Source of the DNA: Camellia lanceoleosa
Taxonomy: Eukaryota; Streptophyta; Magnoliopsida; Ericales; Theaceae
Length of the DNA: 64,000 nt
Assembly: GCA_025200525.1 (NCBI GenBank)
Contig: CM045758.1
Location: forward strand, 164,822,261-164,886,260
Reading direction: 5' to 3'
Each line of letters begins with the position of its first letter. Within the stretch, counting starts at the first letter, position 1. Below the pieces are notes generated by a model. That model was given only the letters and a program-made list of their open reading frames with translations. It made no database searches and had not been told where the DNA came from. Of this stretch, positions 34,628-46,482 are shown in pieces. The translations under genes were made by a program, and so were the position numbers.

Positions 34628-37074
34628 TTTGAAAACACTAGGCGGTATTTCTTACAAGGACTCTCTGTTTAAGTTAGAAAAACACTTAGAGGCAGAGAAG
34701 ACAATGGAAGTTGGAAAAAGAATTTGGAAACAGATATGTGAAATTAGATAAAATGCAAGTATATTTTATTCACATTTTACTTATATTTTTCCTTTCACTT
34801 TCCTTTTTCAAATTTCCCAACCAAAAACAAAAACAAAAACAAAACAAGATAAGACGTGACAGGTATAGTGGTTCATGAAAAGAGCTGAATGCACCAATTA
34901 TCTATTCAACAGTAAAAAGCAATAATAAATAAAATAAAATGAAAAGAGGATATGGCCAACCCAGGCACTAAAAGAGACATCTCACACCAGCCTATAAGTA
35001 TGACCAACTTCTCAAACACCCATTTTAATGAATGTAAGCTGTGACCAAACTATGGGAGGGTTACATGGAGGGAACCATTCATTGCCCACTCACCCCCTAA
35101 CAAGACGATTTTTTCAAACATCCATTGTTGTATTGTATGAAACAAATTACAAATATCTTTAAAATTATATAAAATAAAGCAAATCTAGCAACGAACCTAA
35201 AAATGGTTATGTAGTGACTCTTACTCAACTAGCTATTATCTCGTCAATTCACTCCAAGCCAAGACAATGATCAGGGTGGCCCTAAGCATAGAGGTGCGCA
35301 AGGTTGTTGATTAGGACTTTGAAATTTTAGCTAAACTTTAAAGTCTTCCCCAAAAATAAGGCCCCTTCAAAAATAAAAAAAATAAATAAAATTTTGTTTA
35401 TCTATTAAGCGTCAAATAAAAAAGGGTTCAATCCTAGATAATGTAAGTTTAATTAGTAATTTTACTACTAAAAATGTTAGTAAAATAATGTTAAGTGATA
35501 CTTTGCTAAAATTTGTTCGATTTTTATTCGGTATTGTTATAGTATTACTTGTGCAAATAAATTTTGGTAACTACATATGGAAGCAAACTTTATTATTATT
35601 ATTTTTTATAAACATATGAAGGACTTCATGTTAGAGCTTGCTTAACTCAATATTGGCCCAGATAAATTATCACTTCAATTCATGCAATATATAAGACCCC
35701 CCCCCCCCCCCCCCTCAAAAAAAAGCATGAGCTCACCCCATTATAAAATGCCCCAATATCTCAAATAGTCATTATAGTGCTGTAGAAATTATTTGTCTTA
35801 CAGAACACTCTATTGCAAAAATTAGGTGATTGCTTTCTTAAAATCAATGTTTAGTTTGATTTTCAGAAAAAAAAAAAAAAAAAAAAAAATTAAAAATTAA
35901 AAATTAATTTGGTAAAAAAATAATAAAAAAATAACACATATCATTTTTATATAATTTTATTTTTTGGGAGGCCAGAAATAATTTTAAAAAAATAAAAAAA
36001 TATATATGTTTTTGATATTTATTTTTATCAAATTAGTTTACATTTTTTTTCAAAAAAATTTCTGATTTTTTTTTTGAGAAAACCAAACAAGCCCAATGTC
36101 TTCATAATCTATATGAAAAATAAATAAATAATAATAATAATAATTCAGTGATGTTTTTACAAAATAATTATAAATTTATAAAATAAAATAAAAATGAAAG
36201 GCTTTAAAAACTTACACTTTGTTTTGGCTTGTGAAAAAAAAGCTGCCTTGCCGAAAATGCCAGCTGTTTCATTTGGCAAGTGACAAAAAAGCTACCTTGT
36301 GAAATTACCTAAATACCCTCGATGTTAACAAATTACCTAAAATTTCAAAGTTTGGCAAGGGTATATTGGTCATTCTATTTTGATTTGATGCCATAAATAA
36401 ATATTAAACCAAAAATAAAAAAAATTAACTTTTTACCAACTTCTCAAATCACCTCCAAAAAAGCCAAAAAATTTGATAAAAAGTCAAAAATCAATTTTTT
36501 ACCAACTTCTCAAAACACCCAATTTAAAAAGAAAAAGATTGTTCCTCATAACAATGTATACAATTTACTACAAAGAAGTCTTTTCACTGTATGCAAGGTA
36601 CACATTTTTCATAAAGAAATGCTATTTATTAGTATGATTCAAATTATTGAAACTTTGTTTTGGTCAAACATGTGAATGAACTACATCCACCTCTTCGATT
36701 GATTAAAATGTGAGATGGTCCATTTAAAACAACCAACTCAATCTATTTAAATAAAGGAAGAACGAGACATTATTTACATAGCTTAACATGACAAGTAAAT
36801 AATTAAATGAGTTAATTATATCAAAACTTCTTTAATAATTAATGTATATTACCTTATCCACCTTCATCTATAAATTTGTATATTTTGATCTCTCTCAACA
36901 ATAAAAATGATACAAATATCTCCCTTATAGAGAGGTGAAAGTAGCGATTATCAAAATGTACAGATTCATAAAAAGAAAATAGAGAAAAATAACATTTGTT
37001 AATTATTGTACATTTCTAAAAACATGTTTGTAGACATGATATCTAATATTGTAAAACACATAAGTGAAATCCTC
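34628..37074. other. AT-rich spacer
   Basis: No gene. Poly-C (35697-35714) and long A-runs occur. The stretch 36215-36535 has weakly inverted GAAAAAAAGCT / GCCAAAAAAT motifs and may be a worn MITE. Confidence 0.5.
35697..35714. repeat. Poly-C run of 18
   Basis: Eighteen C in a row in strongly AT-rich DNA. It may be a true homopolymer or a sequencing/assembly artefact. Confidence 0.9.
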
Positions 37075-37262
37075 TCTAACACCAATTGGTTATAGGAGAG
37101 ATGGTAAAATTGGGTCCGACAATGGTATAATAACCAAGTTATCATGGGTTCGAATCCCGAAACAAGCATCATAGTAAGAAGAAATTGCTGGTACACAATA
37201 CTACTCTCTACAATCACTCTAAAACCAAGCCTGTGAGGTGCGATGCCAAATACACTAAAAAA
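37075..37262 (+). mobile_element. Possible tRNA-derived SINE fragment
   Basis: GGTTCGAATCC at 37147-37157 matches the RNA polymerase III B box exactly and is followed by CGAAAC, as in the T-arm of a tRNA. A clear A box and a terminal T- or A-tail are not certain, and no cloverleaf folds, so this is not a tRNA gene. A SINE relic is the best guess. Confidence 0.3.
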
Positions 37263-37263
37263 A

Positions 37264-37386
37264 CAAAATGGAACTTGAATAATTGTATGCAATGCTACAT
37301 GGAATTTTCACACTTGAATAATTGTATGCAAACAAAATGGAACTTGAATAATTGTACGCAATGCTACATGGAATTTTCACACTTGT
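37264..37386 (+). repeat. 69-bp direct duplication
   Basis: Two copies of CAAAATGGAACTTGAATAAT, then TGTATGCAATGCTACATGGAA, start at about 37264 and 37333 and differ by about one base. Confidence 0.85.
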
Positions 37387-37389
37387 CTC

Positions 37390-38390
37390 TATCCTACCTT
37401 TATGTTAGTTGATTTTGTAGTGGCAAATGATTATCATCAAATTAAACAGTAGAAAGCATTTTGTTTTTGTAGTAATGCCACAAATTCAGAAAATTTATTT
37501 ATCTATACTATTATATATGTGAGCACATGACTTGATATCTAATAGTTTATTTCAAAAATATTTATAAACAATAATGCGTGGCTAAAATTTATTTTAGGTA
37601 TAAATCTTACTATATAATAATTAAATGTAAATCATACATTATTAGATAAAATTCTTGACAAATTTTCATGATTAACATCTTTTGTGTTATTTTTGTGGTC
37701 TAATCTTTGCAACATATTGGTGGATTTTTGTGAACCAGAATTTGTGGGCCAATTGGGAAAAGATATTAAATTTTCTAAAGGAAAATTGATTGCAGAATGG
37801 GAAAACAAAAATCATGATATGAAAGGGGCCCAATTTCACCATTTGTACAATTTCCAAAGGTGCATCCTTGGCAATACCACTATCCATCTTTCATAGGTCT
37901 TGTCCTATTCTAAAGTTGGAAAAAAGTAGTTACTAATCTAATCTTGGAATCCTAGTTGGATCTTGGATTGACAAATAAAAATAAATAAATAAATTATATA
38001 GTTAGTCCTTCTTATTTAACCAAAATTTTACTTCCCATAATGTTGATTTCATTCATTGAAATCCTACTCTTTCAATTTCTTCTTAAAAATAACATAAATT
38101 TTTATTTTTTCATCTGCATGATGTTGTTCATAATTTTTTAATTTGGCCGGTTTGGGCACAAACATTTGTATTCTCAGACTTATTCATATTTTTAAGTTTA
38201 ACTGATTATTTTTTTGGAGTTTATTTTTAACATCTTTTCATGATCGGGTAATAATGGTGTAACATTACTAATTTCCATTTTTGATCTCAATTCAGGGTAA
38301 TCTACATCACAATTATGACATCTAATGTGTATATTAACTACTATAATTATGATTTTACAGAAGTTAAATTACAATAAAGATTGACAGTTC
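37390..38390. other. Spacer
   Basis: No recognisable gene. A 70-codon ORF at 37684-37896 has no known domain. Confidence 0.5.
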
Positions 38391-38395
38391 TAATT

Positions 38396-38616
38396 TTAAA
38401 ACTCTAAAAAGAGTTTAATGATGACTATAATAGAGCTTAAAATTTTACAATAAAGATTCAGTTCTAATTTTAAAACTCTAAAGAGAGTTTAATGATGTGG
38501 TAAGGGGTGGGACTCACATATATTGTGATGTGTTTGTCTATTTATTTTTATTTTATATTTTTTTCTCTCTTACCACATCATTCTTTATAGAGTTTCAAAA
38601 TTAAAACTCTCTATTA
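38396..38616. repeat. Direct repeat and hairpin, probable MITE relic
   Basis: CAGTTCTAATTTTAAAACTC, then TAAAGAGAGTTTAATGATG, occurs twice (near 38386 and 38460). The second copy has an inverted partner at 38570-38612 (CTCTTACCACATCATTC...AATTAAAACTC), so 38460-38612 can fold back. Confidence 0.5.
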
Positions 38617-38997
38617 TTGTTGTTTCAATATAAGGTGTCAAAGAATTAAAACATAAATTCTAAAAAACAACTAGCAAATGATAAAATTTCAAAGCAACAA
38701 GGGTTGAGGAGGTCTTACAGAGCCCCCCCAACCACATGTTCCGCTCGGATGATGTTACAAATAAAAAATCATATAAGATTTTTAAAAAAAATATCAAGAA
38801 GATTTTGGGTAAAGATCATCAAAAAAATTGAAATCAATTGAGAGGTTGGACCCTTTATAAATTCTTGGCTTTTGACTACTTTGTCTTTTCCTTTTTTATT
38901 CAAAATCATGATTATCAATGTCGTACTCACCAAGAGATATAAGAACTAATAATGATACGTTTTGGTGAACTATTTTGAATTTATTGTTATAAAAGCA
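38617..38997. other. Spacer left of the LTR element
   Basis: Nothing recognised. It ends with the target duplication AAGCA (38993-38997). Confidence 0.5.
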
Positions 38998-39338
38998 TGT
39001 GAGACCATGAAATATCATCTCACATGGATGTTGTTAGTGAGATTCAACAAAGACAGCTCCATGAACCTGCAAGAGATAAATCTGGTTGATGCCACCCAAC
39101 CGGGGTTACTGGCCGGGGACACTCCGATGATGAGGTTAGAATCCATGAATGAAGAATCAAGAATAGTAAAGTGTGTTTGTGCGCTGTGTGGAGCAGAAAG
39201 AGATCATACCATATGCCACGAGGTGCCTTCCTTTTATAGACGAGGGTGGGCCGAATAAGCCCAATAGTTGGGCCCTTGGCAGGCCTTATTTGGGTTAGCT
39301 CAATAAGTTGATATATTTTTTTTTTTTTGGCTCCCACA
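38998..39338 (-). repeat. 3' LTR (left copy)
   Basis: Starts TGTGAGACCATGAAATATC and ends GGCTCCCACA. It matches 42937-43275 over its full length. Confidence 0.93.
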
Positions 39339-39539
39339 ATTGTTCCAAAACTTTCATTGTCTTCGGTAGAAGGAATAAGAGTTTTTATTACCAAGTTATG
39401 CTGTTCAAATAGATGTTAGGTCCTTTGACAAAGAATACATTTGATAAATGAATGGCTGGATGAATACATGTATGTATGAATGTATGTACAAATATATGTA
39501 TATAGAGGAGAAAGGTAAGCTAAAACCCAGTGAATAATA

Positions 39540-39872
39540 CTATCTTTATAACAATGGGCTACGGTATTATAACCCCAGCGTAAAGGTATAGGCCGCGGTA
39601 TTATAACCCAAGGCAAGGGTGTAGTACATTGCCAAGTGCAAAGATTGCTTCCAAATATGGACTTTCGTGTCGAGCTAGAAATATTTCTATATGCCGAGCA
39701 CGGAAATGATTGCCTGAACCAAATAAGACAGATTAAATAAGGTAGATATATCAGCCAAAAGATGGACCATGGTATTCTTACCCCCGAGTGAGGATGTAGA
39801 CCTACGATATTTTAACCCCCGGGTGAGGGTGTAGGCCTACGGTATTATTACCCCCAGGCGAGGGTGTAGGCC
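39540..39872. repeat. About 50-bp minisatellite inside the LTR element
   Basis: Five worn units read GGTATTATAACCCCCGGGTG and then AGGGTGTAGGCCTAC. Two lie at 39550-39620 and three at 39770-39870. Confidence 0.75.
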
Positions 39873-41739
39873 TTTGCTGATGGCACTCCATGCCGAGTGC
39901 GAAGATTACACTGTACTTGAAGACTTATGTTAATTTTAAGTGGCGATATATTGGGCCAACTATTTAATTGCCGAGTTGCTCAGTTTGCGTTTTGCTCGGT
40001 TTGCGTTTAGTCCAAGGTAGACTTGCCCCATTGCTTTCGAAGGAAAGGTGTTAGTCGGAAGAAATGTAGATTGCCATTGCCCTATGTTACAAGGAAGATT
40101 CGGCTTTAGTAAAATGATGGCGCACAAAAATATGCAAACTGCCGACTGCCAAATGCGAATTGCTGACTGCCAAGTGCTAGCGGCCGACTGCCAAGTGTAT
40201 AATGTATTACCCCCCAAAACTAGCGCTTTCTTAGAGCGGTGTGAAAAGGAGCAGGAGTGTGTAACTCAAGTAAATGTCGTTGTTTGTACCAAGTTGGCCG
40301 AGTATGCATGCATATCAACGGTGTCGAGATGATGATCGGTTGATGTACCCCAATTGGAAAGCAGAAAATTGATTGATGTCCTAGTGGACAATTGTTTTGC
40401 CAAATAATGTTATTAGGCGAATAAAATTGCCGAATACTGTGGCCAATGTTGTTGCATAAAATTTTGACAATGCATAAAGTTGACCAATAATGTTGTTTAG
40501 CCAAAGAAAGTTGATGCACGACCGAATAATGATCATACATAATGTTGAATTAATAATGGTGCCGAATAATCTTGCCGAGTAAAATTGATGCACTGCCGAG
40601 TAACTAGTGTCAAAACATCGGTGTCTGTTTCATATATAATGTGATTTTGCTAAAAAGTTGGTCGACTACACTTGGGTCGTTGATTGTGCCGATCTTTTGG
40701 TCAGCGATTTTTCTTAGCTTCCTGGTGTGTCGCCATCCCTTCGGAGTTGGATTTGCTAAGAACTTGGTTAGCAATAGTTGACAATTTATTGAAGTTGAGT
40801 TTCTTGCCCAACGTATATTTGCCACATTGTTTTTTAATAAGATTTGTTATTCGGAAGGAATAAAATTGACTTAGGCCAAAATTGCCGAGTGAGCCAATAA
40901 TAATTTGAAACGGAGTCCGTGCCCCTGTTCGGTGTTGTGGTGATATGTGAAGTGAGCCATTGCGCTCAATTCTTTGTATAAAAAAATTTTTATTTTTTTA
41001 TTTTTTTGAATTTGAAAATTTTGTCCGTACGGATGGGCCCGAGATGCATCAAATAAGCTAGAAAAAAATAACGTATCATTGGAATCGGACCTCTGAAGGC
41101 GAAAGTGCAGCCAAAAATAGGTCAAACGGCTCAAATTGGTAAAGAATTGAGCTCCACAAAGCACTGGATAAGTTCTCGGCTTGGCTTGGTGGCTTTGGCA
41201 AAAAATAAAAAATATGGTGCTAATAAGACTTGAACCCTTGCCTTTAGAAGGAAGAAAGAGTATTGAACCATTATGGCAAGACAAAACCTTATGTTTGTAA
41301 TTAACAAAGTTTACATTTGAACGTGATTGTTTAGCTATTATGAGATGTAGCTTAGCCACGACGCACCGAATAATTTCTTTTGTTTTCCATGCAGCCTCTG
41401 GTGTCTTCTTCGGCGAAATATGTGATTTTCTAGGCAAATTTCAATTGGTTCGTACGGTTTCGTTTTAACTTCGATTTCAACGCAGTTTGTTGCGTTGGAC
41501 TCGTCTCAATGAGTACTTCACATTGGTATGGTCAAAACTTGAGTTTGACAGCTTTTGAAATTTCAATTTTCGTCACGTGTGATCCGTTTCACAACTTTCG
41601 GCAAACTTGGATTGCTTCTTGGCTTCTCAGGTAGGTGGGTTTGGACTCTTTGAGTCAATACAAATCCTATGGTATGTTCAAATGTGAATTTCGGCAAGCC
41701 AAGATACTAATTCTATGCTGAGATATTAGTGCCAACTAA

Positions 41740-42370
41740 GTTACAACGTTGCCGAATATTATTGCGAAAGAATATTGTACTGTAGTCAAAGAATGTGCCG
41801 AATAAGAAATGTTGGGGAGTAATTGTTGCCAAACAAATTGTCGAAGCCAAATAATATTTCCGAAGCCAAGTTGATAATATGACACGCCGAATTACAGAGG
41901 ATAGCAATGTGATAATATCTAGTGTATAATTTAAAGTTGATAAGCAATGCTGAAGCGGAATAATACTCCGAAGCCGAGTTAATAATATGTAGAATGGTAT
42001 GCCGAATTGCAACAGTAATGATTTGCAGAGTTGCTAATATGCCGAGCAAGTTGCCAAACAAGCCGAATAAGTTGTCGAAGCCGAATTGATAACATGTAGA
42101 ATTAATGTAGATAATACACAAATAAAAATTGCTGAATAAACCAATAAGTTGCCGAACTCCTTGTCGATAATATGTCAAATAAAAGTTGCTGAGTAAGGTG
42201 CAATAATGTGCCCAATATGCGCCAATGCTGTGCCGAATAATGGTTATTTTGGCTCAAATTTTGGTTGCCAAGAATGTGCCAAATAATGGTTGCTTGGGCT
42301 CAGAAATTTTGGTTGCCAATAATATGCCGAATAATTCCAATAGTGGGTATGGTTGCCGAAACAACTTAGA
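41740..42370. repeat. Dispersed TGCCGAATAA words
   Basis: TGCCGAATAA or one-base variants (GCCGAAT, GCCGAGT, GCCAAATAA) appear more than a dozen times here, and less densely from 40400 on. Between them lie repeats of AATAATATG(T)AGAATGG and similar. Confidence 0.7.
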
Positions 42371-42914
42371 TACAAAAATTTATTAAGGAATGACATGAGC
42401 CATTTGTTTCTTAATTGGGGAGCCACAAAACATAATTCCTTAATTCAATAACATGTATGTTAGCAAGAATCAATTTTAAATAAACTCCTATGAATAAATA
42501 AATAAACAATTCTAGAAGTGGGTTCAGCCGAGCAACCATTTGTATAATGTCGAAAAGAAACTTCCATAAACAAAAATGTGAAATCCAATTTTAGAGAGAG
42601 AAAATGAAAATGCTCAAGTAAATTCAGGAGAACTGCATCTAAATGTATAAAAAAATCTATAATTTGGGCAACTATTGATCAAGAATACTATGCTTGTTTT
42701 TGCTAATGATATTCCAACAACAACCCACCACAAAATTGATCAAGAATACTATAGATACAGAATCAAGTTGAAGCAGAATTAAAGAGACCCAGCCGTGGAC
42801 CCTATTACTTGGGATTGATTTTACTTTTGTAGAAATTGCACTAACCTCAATGCAACCAATATATGTTTAGTTACAATAATATGTTTATTATGTTCTTCGT
42901 TGATCTCATTCAGT

Positions 42915-42936
42915 CGTTTCCACAGACGACGCCAAT
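42915..42936 (-). promoter_or_regulatory. Probable primer-binding site
   Basis: Reading minus from the inner edge of the right LTR gives ATTGGCGTCGTCTGTGGAAA. This is close to the GGCGCCGTCTGTGGGAA form common after 5' LTRs of plant Gypsy elements. It fixes the orientation of the element as minus. Confidence 0.65.
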
Positions 42937-43275
42937 TGTGAGACTATGAAATATCCTCTCACATGGATGTTATTGGTGAGATTCAACGAAGACAACTCTA
43001 TAAACCTGCAAAAGATAAATCTGGTTGATCCCACCCAACCGGGGTTACCGGCCGAAAACACTCCGATGATGAAGTTAGAATCCATGAATAAAGAATCAAG
43101 AATAGTAAAGTGTGTTTGTGCGCTGTGTGGAACAAAAAGAGATCATATCATATGCCATGAAGTACCTTCTTTTTATAGACGGGGGTGGGCCGAATAAGCC
43201 CAATAGTTGGGCCCTTGGCAGGCCTTGTTTGGATTAACCCAATAAATTGATATATATTTTTTTCTAACTCCCACA
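42937..43275 (-). repeat. 5' LTR (right copy)
   Basis: Starts TGTGAGACTATGAAATATC and ends AACTCCCACA on the plus strand. It carries the TATAAAAAG version of the promoter box on the minus strand at about 43177-43169. Confidence 0.93.
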
Positions 43276-43280
43276 AAGCA

Positions 43281-45099
43281 AATTAACATTATCAAATGTA
43301 TCAATTACTGAATAAAACTCATTTTTTACCCATCTGTTTAACGTGTTGAATTATTTTTTTCGAAAGGGAGGGTGAAAGAGTAGGTTGAGGGCGTGGTGGT
43401 TGGGATACAGAGCGAGCACTAGTAACACATTTTTCAACCAATGTGTGTGGAGAGAGAGAGAGAGAGAACAAATGTAGTGACATTTCTTGAAGATTGAAGT
43501 AGAGAGTTAAACATACGCGTAACAATACATGGATGAGAATGGGATTATTACAATTTCTTCTCTATATTAATCCACACAATTTAATCACACACAACAACTA
43601 AACATTTACAGGGTTTCAACAGTGGTATTCACCATGAGGATTTTTCGCACTTCCACTGTAAATAGCAAATTCTTCCTGCCCAGAAAAAAAAAAAAAAAGC
43701 AATATCCATCACATTAAAACCCAGAAATAATAATAATAATAATAATAATAAACAAGGTTATAAGCATTCACAACACTATTAATTGGCTTTTAAGATTCAA
43801 GTACTTAAAGACAAGCGAAGAGAAAAGCAAATGAAATTGAAACAAAAAATATCACTTTCTTCCCCACCCCATCAAATCTCTATAAAAAACCAAAATCCAA
43901 ACACAACATTAAACAATCACTCAACATTGAAAAATCATGTGTTCAAAATAAAAATTACAAAAATTAATTTGATTGCACAAAGGCTTCTGGCATTCCTGGA
44001 TGGAGACCAAGATATTTAAAGACCCTCCGTAATATAAAACAGCCACATAGTAAGAGATGTGATATGTATCGACTATATTGTCGTCTTCATGAACAAGTAC
44101 ACAAGACATTTTATCACAACCCTAGGATGTAATTGGTGGACCCATCATGTGACGATGGACTCTGTAGTGGCAGCCCTAACCCAAATTGCTGAAAATCATC
44201 AATTACATGATTCCATACCAGACAAGTTCGTAGAGGTGCAAGATTACAGCAATGTATGGTCATTTCAGGCTAGTGCACCTATAGATTAACTTGTATTTAT
44301 ATATCTTAGTTAAGTCCTATTAACAAATTCCATAGTTGAAATTCAAACTTGAATATTCAAACTAAGCAGAATTCTAGAAACTTGTTGAAAAGGTAAAACT
44401 TGTACATAGCATTTGCATCTTAGTTAGGTTAGCCTAGTTGGGGGGGTTTGTGTTTTGTTGTGTTCTTAACATTAAATAATTTAATTTTGAGCTTTAGGTT
44501 AAATTAACTAATCAGCTTGACTTTAGCTCTCCAGACTTATTTCGAGACTCATGAAAAGTACACAGCTTGTTCGAACAAAAGCTTTCATTGTTCAAGCACA
44601 TACTGGTTGGAATGTGCATGTTTATATGAGAGTGGAATGTTGTGTTGAATGTTGAAAATTTTCAGAGAGCAGTTCATTTGAACACACACATTGACCATTC
44701 AAGCACACATTACACTAGTATTATAATGTTCTAATCCAAAGAGCTTTCCATTCCAACGAAAAACATCACTTCATTGGAATGTGTGCTTCCAATGAGTCCA
44801 GGATTTGATTCTGGTTTCCTCTTATCCTTAGATTTTTTATTCCTATAACAAATAACAAAAATTGAAAACCAAGAAATAAGGATAGTGAGATGGAGATGAT
44901 ATGATCCATGAAATCAAAATAGGTTGGGTCAAGTGGAAGAATGCATCCAGCATATTATGTGACTGACGTATATCAACAAAATTAAAAGAAAAGTTCATAG
45001 AACAATTATAGGATAAAATGTTGGACAATTAAGAAACAACACGTTCATAAAGCGAGTGTAGTTGATATGAGAACATTTAAATGGATGTGTGGTAAGCAA
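43281..45099. other. Spacer
   Basis: No convincing gene. A (TAA)n microsatellite is at about 43728-43751. ORFs at 43783-44019 and 44059-44289 have no recognisable domain. Confidence 0.5.
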
Positions 45100-46245
45100 G
45101 GTTTTAAAAAGCGGTCACAACCATTACGTAATGATTGTAGTAGTTACCAGTGTTTTAAAAGGCTTTAGGCACACCGAGGCGATACGGTCTCCTATAGCCT
45201 AAGCGCGAGGCGAGGCGCAGCGCACGTAGTAAAAGCAAAGCAAAATTATAAAATAGGCAAACTTTTTAACATAACAAATATATGTAGTATATTAAAAATC
45301 TAATATCCAACGAAAGGTATAAAGTATCACATTCAAATCCACCAAAAACCTTATGAAATAAGATCATCCACATAAAATTAATAAACACATATCATTAAAA
45401 TTAATAAAAAGAAAAATTGTTCTTATAAACTAATCAGCAATATATATATATATATATAATAAATAAGACAGAAAAGCCACAAAAAAAAAATTTTGAAGAA
45501 GAAAAATAAATAATAAAATAGAAGAGAGAGAAAGAGGGGTTAGAATTAGCCAACATAAAAGGGAAAAAAAAAAAGGGAAAAGAAAGAAAGAAAAGTCAAA
45601 GAGAGATGGGACAGAATAGAAGAAAAAGAGAGAGTGACTGAGACGGATGAAAGAAGAAGATCGAATGGAGAAGAAGAAGAAGAAGAACCAGAGAGACGAG
45701 CCAGAGAAGAGAGAGAAGAGAGAACAGTCGAACCAGAGAAAAACCAGAGAAAAGAAGAAGAGTCAGAGAGAGAAGAGAAGAAAAGTCGTATCAGAGGAGA
45801 TGAGAACAGGAGTCAAACCTTCATCGCTATTTTCTTCTCACGGTCTTCTTCTTCTTCTCCACTAGGTTTTTTTTTTTTTTTAATGTTTTTGCTCTTTTGA
45901 CCCACGTTTTGATCAACCAGATGGGCTGTTGGAGTGGAAGAAACTCGAAGCGCAAAAGGTGCTCGCTTCGAGCCTCAGAATAAAGCGCACGCCTCATCGC
46001 CTCAGCTGCACCTCCTTTACGTCGCCTCGCCTCACCTCGCCTCGAGCTTAGGCGCACGCTTAGGCACGCTTTTCAAAACACCAGTGGTTACCACCACCCG
46101 TTACGGCCGCTTTTGCAATATGATTAAGATTCACAAGTGTGTTGGCCGTAACAGCTGCCGTAGCGGTCGTAACGGTGCCGTAACAGCCGTAACGGCCTGT
46201 TATGCACCGTTACATAACAATTCCGAACTGCTTCTTTAAAAAAAG
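45100..46245. mobile_element. Second copy of the GGTTTTAAAAAG inverted-repeat element, split by another
   Basis: The left end reads GGTTTTAAAAAGCGGTCACA, and inner motifs CCATTACGTAATG and CGTAACGGTGCCGTAACAG match the family member at 2832-3578. The right end near 46240 is worn (CTGCTTCTTTAAAAA). A 928-bp element sits inside at 45152-46079. Confidence 0.65.
45152..46079. mobile_element. Nested 928-bp inverted-repeat element with GAGGCGAGGCG ends
   Basis: The ends are GTTTTAAAAGGCTTTAGGC and, in reverse complement on the right, GTTTTGAAAAGCGTGCCTAAG. Both are followed by GCGCGAGGCGAGGCG-like GC-rich words in inverted order. The 6-mer ACCAGT lies on both sides (45146-45151, 46080-46085) and may be the target duplication. 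The interior from 45480 to 45830 is almost pure purine (AGAAGAAG...GAGAGAG). It gives an artificial E/R/K-rich ORF and is not a gene. Confidence 0.7.
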
Positions 46246-46482
46246 CACAAAAAAAAAGTTGAAAATTGAGGAAGAGGGATAGAGAGTAGGGAAGATAAAG
46301 AGAGAAGATGGAAGAACAAGAGATAGAGAAAGAGAAGAGGAAAGATGAAGAACATGTTATTGATTTGTTGAAACTGTAAGACCTATGCTATTCTATTCAG
46401 CTGCTATCACTCAGCCATTTCGTTTATGTGTCTATCTATATATTGTTTGACAATAATAATAATAATAATAAGTGTGGTCTAT

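Larger units (their letters stand above)
38998..43275 (-). mobile_element. Non-autonomous LTR retrotransposon (LARD-like)
   Basis: Two LTRs of about 340 bases, both TG...CA, bound a 3.6-kb interior. The exact 5-mer AAGCA flanks the whole (38993-38997, 43276-43280). Orientation is minus. Next to the right LTR, read on the minus strand, is ATTGGCGTCGTCTGTGGAAA, which looks like the primer-binding site of many plant Gypsy elements. The LTR carries TATAAAAG on that strand (39238-39231). The two LTRs differ at roughly 30 of 340 sites by my count, mostly C/T and G/A, so the insertion is not recent. The interior has no gag or pol. A 188-codon minus-strand ORF at 40871-41437 has no domain. The interior is instead built of short repeats: about 50-base units at 39540-39872, and many TGCCGAATAA words from 40400 to 42360. 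Confidence 0.85.

Noticed and set aside
37080..37170. tRNA gene
   Set aside because: Only the T-arm/B-box part matches; no acceptor stem, D-arm or anticodon arm can be folded.
40871..41437. 188-codon minus-strand ORF inside the LTR element
   Set aside because: No domain, odd composition, and the surrounding interior is short repeats; it also lacks gag or pol motifs.
45634..45900. E/R/K-rich ORF
   Set aside because: It is a translation of a nearly pure purine tract and is open in more than one frame; it lies inside a transposon.
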